Assembly: GCA_016219425.1 (NCBI GenBank)
Contig: JACRNB010000005.1
Location: 102,220 to 166,219, forward strand
Reading direction: 5' to 3'
Source: Betaproteobacteria bacterium
Lineage (GTDB): Bacteria > Pseudomonadota > Gammaproteobacteria > Burkholderiales > Thiobacillaceae
DNA: 64,000 bases
The notes under the pieces were generated by a model. It was not told the origin of the DNA. It saw only the letters and a program-made list of their open reading frames with translations, and did no database searches. Of the stretch, positions 28,486 to 36,879 are shown piece by piece (within the stretch, counting starts at the first letter, position 1; each line of letters opens with the position of its first letter). The position numbers and the translations under genes are program-made.

Positions 28486-29355
28486 TCACTGCGCTTCTCC
28501 GTTTCCCATCTCCGGCACAAACCACGTCGCCTCGTCGTCGCGCAGGGCGCGCAGGGGGTGGCCGTAGAGGCGTGAGAGCCGCTCGGCGGTAAACATCAGG
28601 GCGGCGGGGCCGAGTTCGAATGCGCCGTCGCCGAACAGCAGCAAGGCCCGGTCGGCGTGGCGGGCGGCGAGGTTGACGTCGTGCAGCACGGTGATCGTGG
28701 CGGCCTCTCGCGCCTGGCGGCTCATCAAGTCCAGCAGGGCGATCTGGTGGTGGAGATCCAGGTGGGTCAGGGGTTCGTCCAGCAGGTAGAGCCGGGGGGA
28801 CTGGGCCAGCAGCACGGCCAGGGCGACGCGCTGGCGTTCGCCGCCGGAGAGGTTTTGCAGTTCGCGTCCGGCGTAGTCCGCCAGCCCGACCTGGGCGAGC
28901 GCCTCCTGGGCGATGCGGCGATCTTCGTCGCCTTCCCAGGCGAAGCGGGCGAGGTGGGGGTGACGTCCGCACAGCACGGTTTCCAGCACGGAGCTGGCGA
29001 AGGCGTCGCCGGGATGCTGGGTGAGCAGGCCGCGCAGGCGGGCGGCGGCGCGGGGGGAGAGTGTGCCCCGGGCTCGAACCCCCGAGCCGCCCCCCGTGGG
29101 GGCCAAGTCGTTCTTGGGGCGGCCCGGCGAACGACTTGAGAGAGCGGCGTAGGGGCGTGCGTCCAGAAGGATTTCTCCCGCTTGCGGCGGCATCAGGCCC
29201 GCCAGGACGTGCAGCAGGGTGCTCTTGCCGACGCCGTTTTGCCCCAGCACCACCAGGCGTTCGCCGGGGTGGAGATCCAGGTGCAGGTCGCGTACCACGT
29301 CGCGACCGCCGATGGCGACGTGCAGGTTCTCAAGCGAGAGCAGCGGCGCGTTCAC
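28486..29355 (-). CDS. btuD: Cobalamin ABC transporter ATPase BtuD with 27-residue palindrome insert
   Basis: The 289-residue protein is the ATP-binding subunit of the vitamin B12 importer: Walker A GQNGVGKST (38-46), signature LSGGERQR, Walker B LYLLDEPLTHLD and the switch histidine in VLHDVNLAARHADR. Between YAALS and PRAAARL, where the family has a short Q-loop-side segment, lies a 27-residue insertion (about 74-100) that is the translation of a palindromic repeat with a 5-bp direct repeat at its ends. The GTG start overlaps the btuC stop (GTGA). Other FecE-like importers share the fold, but context points to B12. Confidence 0.92.
   Translation of the reverse strand: MNAPLLSLENLHVAIGGRDVVRDLHLDLHPGERLVVLGQNGVGKSTLLHVLAGLMPPQAGEILLDARPYAALSSRSPGRPKNDLAPTGGGSGVRARGTLSPRAAARLRGLLTQHPGDAFASSVLETVLCGRHPHLARFAWEGDEDRRIAQEALAQVGLADYAGRELQNLSGGERQRVALAVLLAQSPRLYLLDEPLTHLDLHHQIALLDLMSRQAREAATITVLHDVNLAARHADRALLLFGDGAFELGPAALMFTAERLSRLYGHPLRALRDDEATWFVPEMGNGEAQ
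29062..29142. repeat. 81-bp palindromic insertion inside btuD
   Basis: GAGAG at 29057-29061 recurs at 29138-29142, exactly 81 bp apart, like a target duplication. The intervening DNA has inverted arms CAAGTCGTT and AACGACTTG plus a CCGCCCCCC/GGGGGC stem. Removing one repeat and the insert restores the family-like reading AALSPRAAA. The sequence family differs from the C-rich palindromes in cobT and kdsB. Confidence 0.82.
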
Positions 29356-30344
29356 AGTCCTTCCCGGCGCGGGGCGCGGGCCAGCAGGATCAGGAAGGCG
29401 GGGACGCCGATCAGGGCGGTGATAGCTCCGACGGGGAGTTGCTGGGGGGCGATGACGGTGCGCGCCAGGGTGTCGGCCAGGGTGAGCAGGGCGCCGCCGG
29501 CCAGGACGGCGGCGGGCAGGAGCAGACGCTGGTCATTGCCCAGGGCCAGCCGCGTGAGATGCGGCACCACCAGGCCGACGAAGCCGACATTGCCGATGCT
29601 GGTGACGGCGATGGCGGTGAGCAGGGAGGCGGTGAGGTGGATGAGGGGGGTGAGGAAGCCGACGTTCGCCCCCAGGGTGGCGGCGAAGGTCACGCCGCGC
29701 GCCAGCAGGTTGAGGTCGCGCGCGAAGGCCAGGGCGAGGGCGAGCCCCGCGCCCAGGGTGAGGAGGGCGGGCAGGGGGTCGCCCGCCTGGGCGGCGTCGC
29801 CCATGAGCCAGAACAACATGCCGCGCAACTGGTGGTCCGGGGCGATGGAGAGCAGGAGGGTGACCAGGGCGCCGCACCCGGCGGCGACGATGACGCCGGT
29901 GAGCAGGAGGCGGGTGCGGGTCCAGCCGCCGTCGCCTCGGGACAGGCCGAAGACCAGGGCCATGGCGCTGAGGGCGCCCAGGAAGGCGCTGGCCTGGATG
30001 CCGAGATTGAGGGTCACGCCCAGCAGCATGGCCGCCAGCGCCCCCACCGCCGCGCCGCCGGAGACGCCGAGCACATAGGGGTCGGCCAGGGGGTTGCGCA
30101 GGAGGATCTGCATCAGCGCCCCCGCCAGGGCCAGGAGGCCGCCGCAGGCGAAGGCGGCCAGGGCGCGGGGCAGGCGCAGGTGGAGGATGACTTCGCGGTG
30201 GATGTCTTCGCCCTGGCCCAGGAGGACGGCGGCGGTCTGGGCCGGGGTGAGGGCCAGGCTGCCTGCCGCCAGGGCCAGCCCGATGCTGGCCAGGGCGGTG
30301 AGGGCCAGAAGGGCGAGGACGAGGTGAACGCGGGGCGGGTTCAT
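29352..30344 (-). CDS. btuC: Cobalamin ABC transporter permease BtuC
   Basis: The 330-residue inner-membrane protein has about ten hydrophobic helices and the FecCD/BtuC signatures LRLPRALAAFACGGLLALAG, NPLADPYVLGVSGGAAVGA, GNVGFVGLVVPHLTR and LPVGAITALIGVPAFLILL. It forms the corrinoid channel with BtuD. ATG at 30344 overlaps the cobB stop as ATGA, and its own stop overlaps btuD as GTGA, so cobB-btuC-btuD are translationally linked. An upstream extension of the frame has no family similarity and was excluded. Confidence 0.94.
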   Translation of the reverse strand: MNPPRVHLVLALLALTALASIGLALAAGSLALTPAQTAAVLLGQGEDIHREVILHLRLPRALAAFACGGLLALAGALMQILLRNPLADPYVLGVSGGAAVGALAAMLLGVTLNLGIQASAFLGALSAMALVFGLSRGDGGWTRTRLLLTGVIVAAGCGALVTLLLSIAPDHQLRGMLFWLMGDAAQAGDPLPALLTLGAGLALALAFARDLNLLARGVTFAATLGANVGFLTPLIHLTASLLTAIAVTSIGNVGFVGLVVPHLTRLALGNDQRLLLPAAVLAGGALLTLADTLARTVIAPQQLPVGAITALIGVPAFLILLARAPRREGL

Positions 30345-31636
30345 GACAGGAACAGCTTTGCCGCCGCCTCCGGGTGGGAGGGGAAGTAGAAGTGGACGTA
30401 GCTGGCGGTGAGCCGGGCCAGGCGGTACACGGCCTCGCCCGCGCCGCCGTTGGGGTGGCTTGCCCGAACCAGGGGGGAGAGGTCGGTTTCCAGGCGGGAG
30501 TGGTGGAAGGTGTGGCCGCGCAGTACGCCTTCGGGCAGCGGGATTTCTTGCAGGCCGAGGGCGGTCAGGCGTGGTTGCATGACGGCGCGGGCGGGGAGCA
30601 GGCCGGCCATGGGGGCGGTGCGGCCTTGCGCGTCGGTCAGGGTTTCGGCCAGAAACAACATGCCGCCGCATTCGGCCAGGATGGGTTTGCCCGCCGTGTG
30701 GTGTTTGCGGAGTGCGGCGGTCAAGGCGGTGTTGGCGGTCAAGGCTTGCAGGTGCAGTTCCGGGTAGCCGCCGGGCAGCCAGAGGGCGTCGCAGTCGGGC
30801 AGGGCGTCGCCCGCCAGGGGGGAGAAGAAGGTGAGCTTCGCGCCCAGGGCGGCGAGCAGGTCGAGGTTGGCCGGGTAGAGGAAGGAGAAGGCGGCGTCGC
30901 GGGCGATGGCGATGCGTTGGCCGTGCAATAACGGCGACAGGGGAGGGGGTCCGTCCGCGTCAACGGGGAAGGCGACGGGTTCGGGCAGGTGCAGGGCTTG
31001 GTCGGGCAGGGCGGCGGCGAGGGCGTCGAGGCGGGCTTCCAGGTCCGTGATTTCGTCGCCCTGCACCAGGCCCAGGTGGCGTTCCGGCAGGGCGTGGGCA
31101 GGGTCGCGGGGGAGCGCGCCATGCCAGACGAGGCCGGGCGGCAGGGCGTCGCGCAGCATCCCGGCGTGGGCGGGGCTGCCGACGCGGTTGGCCAGGATGC
31201 CGGTGACGCGGACATCGGGTCGCCAGGTGGACAGCCCGTGCGCCAGTGCGCCAAAGGTCTGGGCCATGGCGGAGCCGTCGATGACGGCGAGCACGGGAAG
31301 ATGGAATAGCGCGGCCAGGTCGGCGCTGGAGGGGGCGCCGTCGAACAGGCCCATGACGCCTTCGATCAGGATCAGGTCGGCCTCCCGTGCGGCGTTGTGC
31401 AGGAGCTGGCGGCAGTGGGCTTCGCCGCCCATGTAGAGGTCGAGCTGGTATACGGGCTGGCCGCTGGCGCGGGCCAGGATCATGGGGTCGAGAAAGTCCG
31501 GCCCGGTCTTGAACACGCGCACCCGTCGCCCCGCGTTGCGGTGCTTCCGCGCCAGGGCGGCGGTGACGCTGGTTTTGCCCTGACCGGAGGCGGGCGCGGC
31601 GATGAGGAGGGCGGGACAGGCGGGGATCAGGCGCAC
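30341..31636 (-). CDS. cobB: Cobyrinate a,c-diamide synthase (CobB/CbiA)
   Basis: This enzyme amidates the a and c side chains of (hydrogeno)cobyrinic acid with glutamine and ATP. The 431-residue protein has the N-terminal ATPase domain (APASGQGKTSVTAAL, RVFKTGPDFLDPM, EGVMGLFDG) and a C-terminal glutamine amidotransferase domain with the nucleophile Cys in LAECGGMLFL and a GHTFHHSRL motif. The first codon is GTG. It is the earliest pathway step encoded in this window, so ring synthesis must come from elsewhere in the genome, or cobyrinate-level corrinoids are salvaged. Confidence 0.94.
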   Translation of the reverse strand: MRLIPACPALLIAAPASGQGKTSVTAALARKHRNAGRRVRVFKTGPDFLDPMILARASGQPVYQLDLYMGGEAHCRQLLHNAAREADLILIEGVMGLFDGAPSSADLAALFHLPVLAVIDGSAMAQTFGALAHGLSTWRPDVRVTGILANRVGSPAHAGMLRDALPPGLVWHGALPRDPAHALPERHLGLVQGDEITDLEARLDALAAALPDQALHLPEPVAFPVDADGPPPLSPLLHGQRIAIARDAAFSFLYPANLDLLAALGAKLTFFSPLAGDALPDCDALWLPGGYPELHLQALTANTALTAALRKHHTAGKPILAECGGMLFLAETLTDAQGRTAPMAGLLPARAVMQPRLTALGLQEIPLPEGVLRGHTFHHSRLETDLSPLVRASHPNGGAGEAVYRLARLTASYVHFYFPSHPEAAAKLFLS

Positions 31637-31641
31637 AGCGG

Positions 31642-31746
31642 GTAGCCCGGATGCAGGCCGTAGCCCGGATGCAGCGCAGCGGAATCCGGGGCTTCAGGTG
31701 GGCGTCTTCTCCCCGGATTCCGGCCTGCGGCCTGCATCCGGGCTAC
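31642..31746. repeat. Large inverted repeat, GTAGCCCGGATGC family
   Basis: An 18-bp arm beginning GTAGCCCGGATGCAGGCC at 31642 is inverted perfectly at 31729-31746. An internal copy (GTAGCCCGGATGCAGCGCAG) and its partial inverse CCGGATTCCGG lie between. It fills most of the gap between cobO and cobB. It is a second GTAG-starting REP-like family in the window. Confidence 0.8.
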
Positions 31747-31811
31747 GGCCTGGCGATTCTTCTGTCTGCGCGGGAATGATGAGGGAGACGTGTCGGGTCG
31801 GATCGAACGGC

Positions 31812-32411
31812 TCACAGGTCCACCCCTTTTTGCGCCTTTACGCCTGCGCGCCAGGCATGTTTCACATCGGCGATCTCGCTCACGGTGTCGGCGGCGTCCT
31901 GCACGGCCTGCGGGCAGGCGCGGCCCGTGATGACGACGTGCTGCCCGGGCGGACGCGCGGCCAGATCGGCCAGCACCTGGGCCGGGTCCAGCCAGCCGTA
32001 TTTGAGCAGGTAGGTGAGTTCGTCGAGGACGACGAGATGGATGGCGGGGTCGGTCAGCCAGCGCCGGGCCTCCATCCAGCCCTGTTGCGCGGTGGCGCGG
32101 TCGCGCTCCAGGTTTTGCGTCTCCCAGGTAAAGCCTGCGCCCAGAACGCGCCATTGGATGCCGGGCTGGCGGGCGAGCAGCGCTTCTTCTCCGGTATCGG
32201 TGCGGCTTTTGATGAATTGGGCCACGGCGACCTGCATGCCGTGGCCCAGGGCGCGGGCGACCATGCCGAAGGCGGAGGTGGATTTGCCCTTGCCGTTGCC
32301 GGTGAGCACCAGGAGGACGCCCCGTTCTTCTTCCGCCCGCGCAATGGCGGCGTCGATCACCGCCTTTTTGCGCGCCATGCGCGCGGCATGGCGTTCGGCG
32401 TGGTCGTTCAT
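31812..32411 (-). CDS. cobO: Cob(I)yrinic acid a,c-diamide adenosyltransferase CobO
   Basis: The 199-residue protein (CobO/BtuR/CobA family) adds the 5'-deoxyadenosyl ligand to Co(I) corrinoids. It has the P-loop LTGNGKGKSTSAFG, GHGMQVAVAQFIKS, an ETQN segment and VVLDELTYLLKYG, all standard. The ATG overlaps the btuB TGA (ATGA), so it is translated along with btuB under the cobalamin riboswitch. The stop is followed by the 31642-31746 repeat, which may limit transcription into cobB. Confidence 0.95.
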   Translation of the reverse strand: MNDHAERHAARMARKKAVIDAAIARAEEERGVLLVLTGNGKGKSTSAFGMVARALGHGMQVAVAQFIKSRTDTGEEALLARQPGIQWRVLGAGFTWETQNLERDRATAQQGWMEARRWLTDPAIHLVVLDELTYLLKYGWLDPAQVLADLAARPPGQHVVITGRACPQAVQDAADTVSEIADVKHAWRAGVKAQKGVDL

Positions 32412-34222
32412 TTTTTCGGCTGCCAGCGCAAGGTGAGGTACAGCCCCGCGCCAGGCTGGTTGTAGCCGGCCACGGTGTAGTAGCGCTTGTCGAACAGGTT
32501 TTCGATCTTGCCGGCCAGGGTCCAGTCCTTCGCCAGGCGGGTTTCGGTGCGCAGGTCGATCAGGCCGTAGCCCGGTAGCCGGGTGGTGTTGGCGAGGTTG
32601 TCATAGCGCTTGCCTTCGCCGCGCAGGGTGGCGCCGACGCGCCAGGGGCCGTAGTCGCGGTCCAGGTCGATGCGCAGGCTTTCGCTGGCGCGGCGGCTGA
32701 GTTTTTTGCCCTGGTTGGCGGTGTTGGAGCGGTTTTCCGGGTCTTGCAGGGTGGCTTGGGCCTTCACCTCCCAGTTGCCCAGAATCAGGCGGGTTTCCGC
32801 CTCCAGGCCGAGGATGCGTGCGGTGGCGTTGCTGGGGTTGGTGGTCCCGTCGAAGCTGATGAGGTCGCTGATGCGGCTGTCGAATACCGTGGCGGACCAG
32901 ACGCCCAGGGGGTGGCGTCCGGAAAGGCCCGCTTCCAGGCTGCTGGATTTTTCCGGCAGGAGCGCGGGGTTGCCGAAACCGGGGAAGTACAGTTCGTTGA
33001 AGGTGGGGGCCTTGAAGGCCGTGCCGTAGCCCAGGCGGGCGGCGAGGCCGTCCGCCAGACGCATGCCCCAGGCGGCGTTGCCGGTGAGGTGGCCGCCGAA
33101 CTGGCTGTTCTGGTCGTGGCGCAGGGACAGGCGAAGGTCGTGCGCGCCCGCTGCGGCCTGGAGTTGGGCGTAAAGGCCGGTGTTGTCGCGCTGGCTGACG
33201 GTGTAGGCCGTGGTGCTGTCCACCCGGTCGTCCTGATGGTCGGCCCCCAGGGTGAGGGTGCGGCGTTCGCCCAGGTTCAGGTCGTTCTGCCAGGAGAGCG
33301 TGCCGCGGCGGGTGTCGTAGCGCCCGGTCAGGACGCCGTTGAGGAAGCTGTCGGACTCGTCCCGGCTCTGGCCGAGGGACAGGCGGGTGTTCCAGAGGTC
33401 GCTGAAGCGGTGTTTGAGGGTGACGCCCAGCGCTTGCTGTAGGGATTCGGATTCGTTCTGGAAGCTGCCGTCGTAGTGCGTGGCGGCGTTGGCGTGCATC
33501 AGGTGCGCCTCGATTTCGGTGTCCGCACCCAGGCGGCGTTGGCCGCGCAGGTTGATGGAGGCGTTGCGGGCGCCGTCCCGATCCGTTTCCGTGCCGTTCT
33601 GGGCGGAGAAGCCATCGTCATGAAAGTAGGCGGCGGCCACGCTGTAGCCATAGTCCTCACCGCCGCCGCTGAGCGCGGCCCGGCCCTGGCGCGTGCCGTA
33701 GCGGCCCGCGCTGACGCTGACGTCGGGCTGCGCTTCGCCGCGTCCCCTTTTCGTGAAGATCTGAATCACGCCGCCAATGGCTTCGGAGCCGTACAGGCTG
33801 GAGAGCGGCCCGCGCACGATTTCGATGCGCTCGATCAGGTCCACCGGCAGATCCTGGAAAGCGGTCTGGCCGGTGGTGGCGGAGCCGAGTTTGACGCCGT
33901 CCAGCAGGACGACCACATGGTCGGATTCCGCCCCGCGCAGGAAGAGGGAGGCGCTCTTGCCCGCGCCGCCGTTGCGGCTGAAGGTGATGCCGGGCAGGCC
34001 GGCCAGGAGTTCAGGCACGGAGGTCGCCTGGAGCCGCTCGATGTCGCGCCGGGTGACGACGCTGACGGCGGCGAGGCTGGCGTCCGCCGTGCGCGCGGTG
34101 CGCGTGGCGGTGACGACGATCTCCTGCAAGGGGAGGGCGTCGCGTTGGGTGTCGCTTTGGGCGTGGCTTGCGAGGGGGGTGAAACAGAGGGCCAGGGCGA
34201 TGGCCAGGGGGCTGCGTTGCAT
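32408..34222 (-). CDS. btuB: TonB-dependent cobalamin receptor BtuB
   Basis: The 604-residue outer-membrane receptor begins with a signal peptide (cleavage after ASHA), a TonB-box-like region near LQEIVVTATRT, the plug domain (ELLAGLPGITF, SLFLRGAESDHVVVLLDGV, IERIEIVRGPLSSLYGSEAIGG) and a C-terminal 22-strand barrel ending in a typical aromatic strand (GLYLTLRWQPKK). It imports cobalamin and other corrinoids with TonB energy. The start at 34222 is supported by the signal peptide. A cobalamin riboswitch precedes it. It heads the btuB-cobO unit. Confidence 0.94.
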   Translation of the reverse strand: MQRSPLAIALALCFTPLASHAQSDTQRDALPLQEIVVTATRTARTADASLAAVSVVTRRDIERLQATSVPELLAGLPGITFSRNGGAGKSASLFLRGAESDHVVVLLDGVKLGSATTGQTAFQDLPVDLIERIEIVRGPLSSLYGSEAIGGVIQIFTKRGRGEAQPDVSVSAGRYGTRQGRAALSGGGEDYGYSVAAAYFHDDGFSAQNGTETDRDGARNASINLRGQRRLGADTEIEAHLMHANAATHYDGSFQNESESLQQALGVTLKHRFSDLWNTRLSLGQSRDESDSFLNGVLTGRYDTRRGTLSWQNDLNLGERRTLTLGADHQDDRVDSTTAYTVSQRDNTGLYAQLQAAAGAHDLRLSLRHDQNSQFGGHLTGNAAWGMRLADGLAARLGYGTAFKAPTFNELYFPGFGNPALLPEKSSSLEAGLSGRHPLGVWSATVFDSRISDLISFDGTTNPSNATARILGLEAETRLILGNWEVKAQATLQDPENRSNTANQGKKLSRRASESLRIDLDRDYGPWRVGATLRGEGKRYDNLANTTRLPGYGLIDLRTETRLAKDWTLAGKIENLFDKRYYTVAGYNQPGAGLYLTLRWQPKK

Positions 34223-34349
34223 GACGGAATTACCTTCTCGGTTCCCGGCGACCCCGCCGGGATGACTCAAAACGCGGGCCGAAGAAGGGACCAATGGGAG
34301 GTTGCAACGAGCGCATCCGCCTCAAGCCTCCACCCGAGGCCCGCGTGAC

Positions 34350-34532
34350 TCATCAGGCCGGTCTCCGGGCTCGCGCATGAGGTTTTCCGCCTTCCCATCC
34401 CGGAGGACAGTGGCCGTGAGAAAAACCGTGGGGCGCTTACCGTTGCGGGGGCAGCCGAGGCATTGGGGGCTTGTGTCAAACGCCCGCACCTCGTTCCCGT
34501 TTCACCCCGGCGATCTAGGCCGGGGCACCTGA
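34350..34532 (-). promoter_or_regulatory. Cobalamin riboswitch (B12 element) upstream of btuB
   Basis: On the minus strand the blocks follow the known aptamer: AGGTGCC, GGGAAcgaGGTG, GCTGCCCCCGCAACGGTAAG, GCCACTGT, GGGAAGGCGG and GAGCCCGGAGACCGGCCTG. Between the aptamer and btuB, an ACGCGGGCC arm pairs with GGCCCGCGT followed by TTTG, and a CCCGGCG/CGCCGGG hairpin lies just before the ribosome-binding site. Either could be the off-switch. The remaining bases of the 385-bp gap (34533-34607) show nothing I can identify. Confidence 0.93.
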
Positions 34533-34607
34533 AGCGGGGCGGATTGTAGGGGGGAGGGAGAGCGCGCAGCCATACCTCCAATGGGGGTGGCTACGGGGCG
34601 CCGGCGA

Positions 34608-35144
34608 CTACTGGTACAGCCCGCCGGAACGGAGGATGCGTTGCAGTTCCAGGGTGTCGCGCTTGCTGTTGACGGAGCAGAAGTAGTGGAAGAACAGGAT
34701 GCCGTGCGGGTTGTTGGCGGCCCTGACCGGGATCTGCCCCCAGGCGGCGCGGCGGTTCCTGGCCCATTCGCCGCTGGGGCGTCCGAACGCGTAGATCTTG
34801 CGCTCGGCGTTTTCGCAACGCATGCCTTCGTAGCTCACGGTTTCGGCGCCGGCGGCGCTTTTGACGAGCAGAGAGTAGCGGACCACCCCGTCGGCATCGC
34901 TGGAGAGGGATTTGGCATCGACAAAAACTTCATGCCTTGCCGTGGGGCCGATCTCGATGCGGACCAGATTTGCCGGCTGCGGGTACGCCGGGAGATTGGC
35001 CTGAATCTCCTGCCAGGGCGTGGTTTCGTCGTCGAAATAAGGCTCGAACTGTTTGCGCCCGCCAGGGTTGCCCTCTTCAAACAGATTGCCGGCCTGAATG
35101 GCGTGGGCGGGCAGGAGCAGCAGGGCGAGGATCAGTGCACGCAT
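34608..35144 (-). CDS. Exported CNP1-like family protein of unknown function
   Basis: The 178-residue protein starts with a clear signal peptide (RALILALLLLPAHAIQAG) and then NLFEEGNPGGRKQFEP, an FVDAKSLSSDADGVVRYSLLV segment, and a cysteine pair (one in YEGMRCENAERKIYAFGR, one in FFHYFCSVN). This resembles the CNP1-like periplasmic proteins of betaproteobacteria, named from a Neisseria-related cryptic antigen; no activity is established that I know of. It lies between the cobalamin riboswitch and rpoH, transcribed in the same direction as rpoH, 49 bp downstream of it. Confidence 0.65.
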   Translation of the reverse strand: MRALILALLLLPAHAIQAGNLFEEGNPGGRKQFEPYFDDETTPWQEIQANLPAYPQPANLVRIEIGPTARHEVFVDAKSLSSDADGVVRYSLLVKSAAGAETVSYEGMRCENAERKIYAFGRPSGEWARNRRAAWGQIPVRAANNPHGILFFHYFCSVNSKRDTLELQRILRSGGLYQ

Positions 35145-35193
35145 GGCAGTCGAGTCAGGGCTGGGAGCGCCGCATGGTACTTCCTGAGGCCGG

Positions 35194-36060
35194 TCAGCGA
35201 CGGATCGGCTTGCCGCCCATGGCCGCGCGCAGTTTCTCCAGCGCCTTCGCTTCCACCTGACGCACCCGTTCGGCGGAAATGCCGTACACCGCGGCCAGTT
35301 CGTGCAGGGTGGCGGCGTCGTCATCCGCCAGCCAGCGCGATTCGATGATGTGGCGGCTGCGCGGGTCGAGCTTTTCCAGGGCCTGTTGCAGGCCTTCGGT
35401 GGCCATCCACTCCCGTTCCGCGCGGGCGATGTGCTCGGTCGGTTCGGCGTTGGGGGCGGCCAGATAGGCGATGGGGGTGAAGGCTTCGTCGTCGTCCTCC
35501 GCTTGCGGGTCCAGGGCGACATCCTGGCTGTACAGCCGGGTCTCCATCTCGCGCACGTCGCTGGGATTGACGTTGAGAACCTTGGCTACCTCGTTCACTT
35601 CGCTGGAGGTCAGGCTGGAACTGCTGGCCTTCATGCTGCGCAGGTTGAAGAAGAGCTTGCGCTGCGCCTTGGTGGTGGCGACCTTCACCAGCCGCCAGTT
35701 GCGCAGGATGAATTCGTGGATCTCGGCCTTGATCCAGTGCACCGCGAAGGACACCAGGCGTACGCCGCGTTCCGGGTCGTAGCGTTTCACCGCCTTCATC
35801 AGGCCCACGTTGCCTTCCTGGATCAGGTCGGCATGGGGCAGGCCGTAACCCAGGTAGCCGCGCGCGATGGCGACCACCAGACGCAGATGGGAAAGCACCA
35901 GTTGGCGCGCCGCTTCGACGTCGTCATGGTCGCGCAGACGCACGGCGAGGTCGTGTTCCTGTTCCGCCGTCAGCAGCGGGAAGCGATTCACCGCCTGCAT
36001 GTAGTTTTCGATGCTCCCGAGGGTGCTCGGGATGGGGAAACTCAACGCTTGAGTGGTCAT
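35194..36060 (-). CDS. rpoH: Heat-shock sigma factor RpoH (sigma-32)
   Basis: The 288-residue protein has sigma regions 1.2, 2 (GLPHADLIQEGNVGLMKAVKRYDPERGVRLVSF), 3 and 4 (helix-turn-helix AAVYGISAERVRQVEAKAL), and the RpoH box QRKLFFNLR, which marks it as sigma-32 rather than a housekeeping sigma factor. GGAG precedes the ATG. Directly upstream lies a perfect CIRCE operator overlapping a probable sigma-70 promoter (TTAGCA and TAAAAT, 18 bp apart), so rpoH transcription is likely repressed by HrcA. This places one heat-shock regulator under another. Confidence 0.96.
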   Translation of the reverse strand: MTTQALSFPIPSTLGSIENYMQAVNRFPLLTAEQEHDLAVRLRDHDDVEAARQLVLSHLRLVVAIARGYLGYGLPHADLIQEGNVGLMKAVKRYDPERGVRLVSFAVHWIKAEIHEFILRNWRLVKVATTKAQRKLFFNLRSMKASSSSLTSSEVNEVAKVLNVNPSDVREMETRLYSQDVALDPQAEDDDEAFTPIAYLAAPNAEPTEHIARAEREWMATEGLQQALEKLDPRSRHIIESRWLADDDAATLHELAAVYGISAERVRQVEAKALEKLRAAMGGKPIRR

Positions 36061-36100
36061 GGAGGCTCTCCGTTAACCCAGTAATTCAGTCAGTCAAATT

Positions 36101-36127
36101 TTAGCACTCGGTCTGGGAGAGTGCTAA
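36101..36127. promoter_or_regulatory. CIRCE element (HrcA operator) in the rpoH promoter
   Basis: TTAGCACTC, nine bases, GAGTGCTAA: a perfect match to the CIRCE consensus with exact spacing. It overlaps the likely rpoH -10 (36098-36103) and -35 (36122-36127) on the minus strand and ends 41 bp from the start codon. Confidence 0.95.
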
Positions 36128-36154
36128 ACGGAAAAGGTTCCGGAATGGCGCTCA

Positions 36155-36439
36155 CTACAGCCGCCCCTTGGCCTTGCGGTACACGGCGCTGTCTTCCCGC
36201 TTGCCCACGGCTACGACGATGACCGTGACCCGCTCATCGAAGACCTGATAGACCAGCCGATAACCGGCGGCGCGCAGCTTGATCTTGTAGCAGTCGGACA
36301 TGCCGGAAAGTCGGGCGGATTCGACTCGGGGGTTTTCCAGTCGATCCAGCAGCCTGGCCTTGAATTGCTCGCGCAAGGGGCGATCGAGCTTCTGCCACTC
36401 CTTCCAGGCGCTGTCCCGGAATTCGAGGCTATAGGTCAT
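36155..36439 (-). CDS. relE: RelE-type toxin
   Basis: The 94-residue protein has the RelE signature throughout: YSLEFRDSAWKEWQKLDRPLREQFKARLLDRL, SDCYKIKLRAAGYRLVYQVFDERVTVIVVAVGKRE. It is probably a ribosome-dependent endoribonuclease. It overlaps the antitoxin gene upstream by 11 nt and lies just upstream of the rpoH promoter, on the same strand. Confidence 0.93.
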   Translation of the reverse strand: MTYSLEFRDSAWKEWQKLDRPLREQFKARLLDRLENPRVESARLSGMSDCYKIKLRAAGYRLVYQVFDERVTVIVVAVGKREDSAVYRKAKGRL

Positions 36440-36674
36440 TAGGCTCTACTTTGACGGTGGGTTCGTTCTCGCGCTCTTTGATCAGTTTGGCGAGTTCGAT
36501 GTCGTCGAGTCGTTCCATCATGGCCTCGAAAGCGGCGGCGGGTACCAGGTAGGCGGCGGGTTTGTTGTGGTTGAGCACAGCCACGGGGAAACCGTCCGCC
36601 TCATCGATGACGGCGGTGGGGTTCTTTTTGAGTTCGCTGATGCTGACTGAGGCGTTGGTGTAGAGCAGTTCCAT
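36429..36674 (-). CDS. relB: Phd/YefM (RelB-like) antitoxin
   Basis: The 81-residue protein has the Phd/YefM fold: VSISELKKNPTAVIDEADGFPVAVLNHNKPAAYLVPAAAFEAM, with an acidic C-terminal tail that would clamp the RelE toxin. It should repress its own promoter. Upstream are two 13-bp direct repeats (TGGTCTTTATTTT at 36701 and 36725), an obvious candidate operator. Confidence 0.9.
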   Translation of the reverse strand: MELLYTNASVSISELKKNPTAVIDEADGFPVAVLNHNKPAAYLVPAAAFEAMMERLDDIELAKLIKERENEPTVKVEPNDL

Positions 36675-36700
36675 GGGGGGGCTTCCTGATGTATTTAAAC

Positions 36701-36737
36701 TGGTCTTTATTTTAGTCGTTTATTTGGTCTTTATTTT
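36701..36737. promoter_or_regulatory. Tandem operator repeats upstream of the relBE pair
   Basis: TGGTCTTTATTTT occurs twice, 24 bp apart (about 2.3 helical turns), in an AT-rich stretch in an otherwise GC-rich region. Probably antitoxin binding sites and part of the promoter. Confidence 0.6.
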
Positions 36738-36879
36738 GTTGGCGTTCAGTTCGTCGCCGAAGTGGTGGATACCCCTTTGCCAAGCCCCTCCATTGGGCGC
36801 CTCTCATCACTGCCCAAGATCAAGGCGCAAAGTCCGTCTCCGCCCTTTCAATCGGGCCTCCGATCCATTCGAGCCCGCC

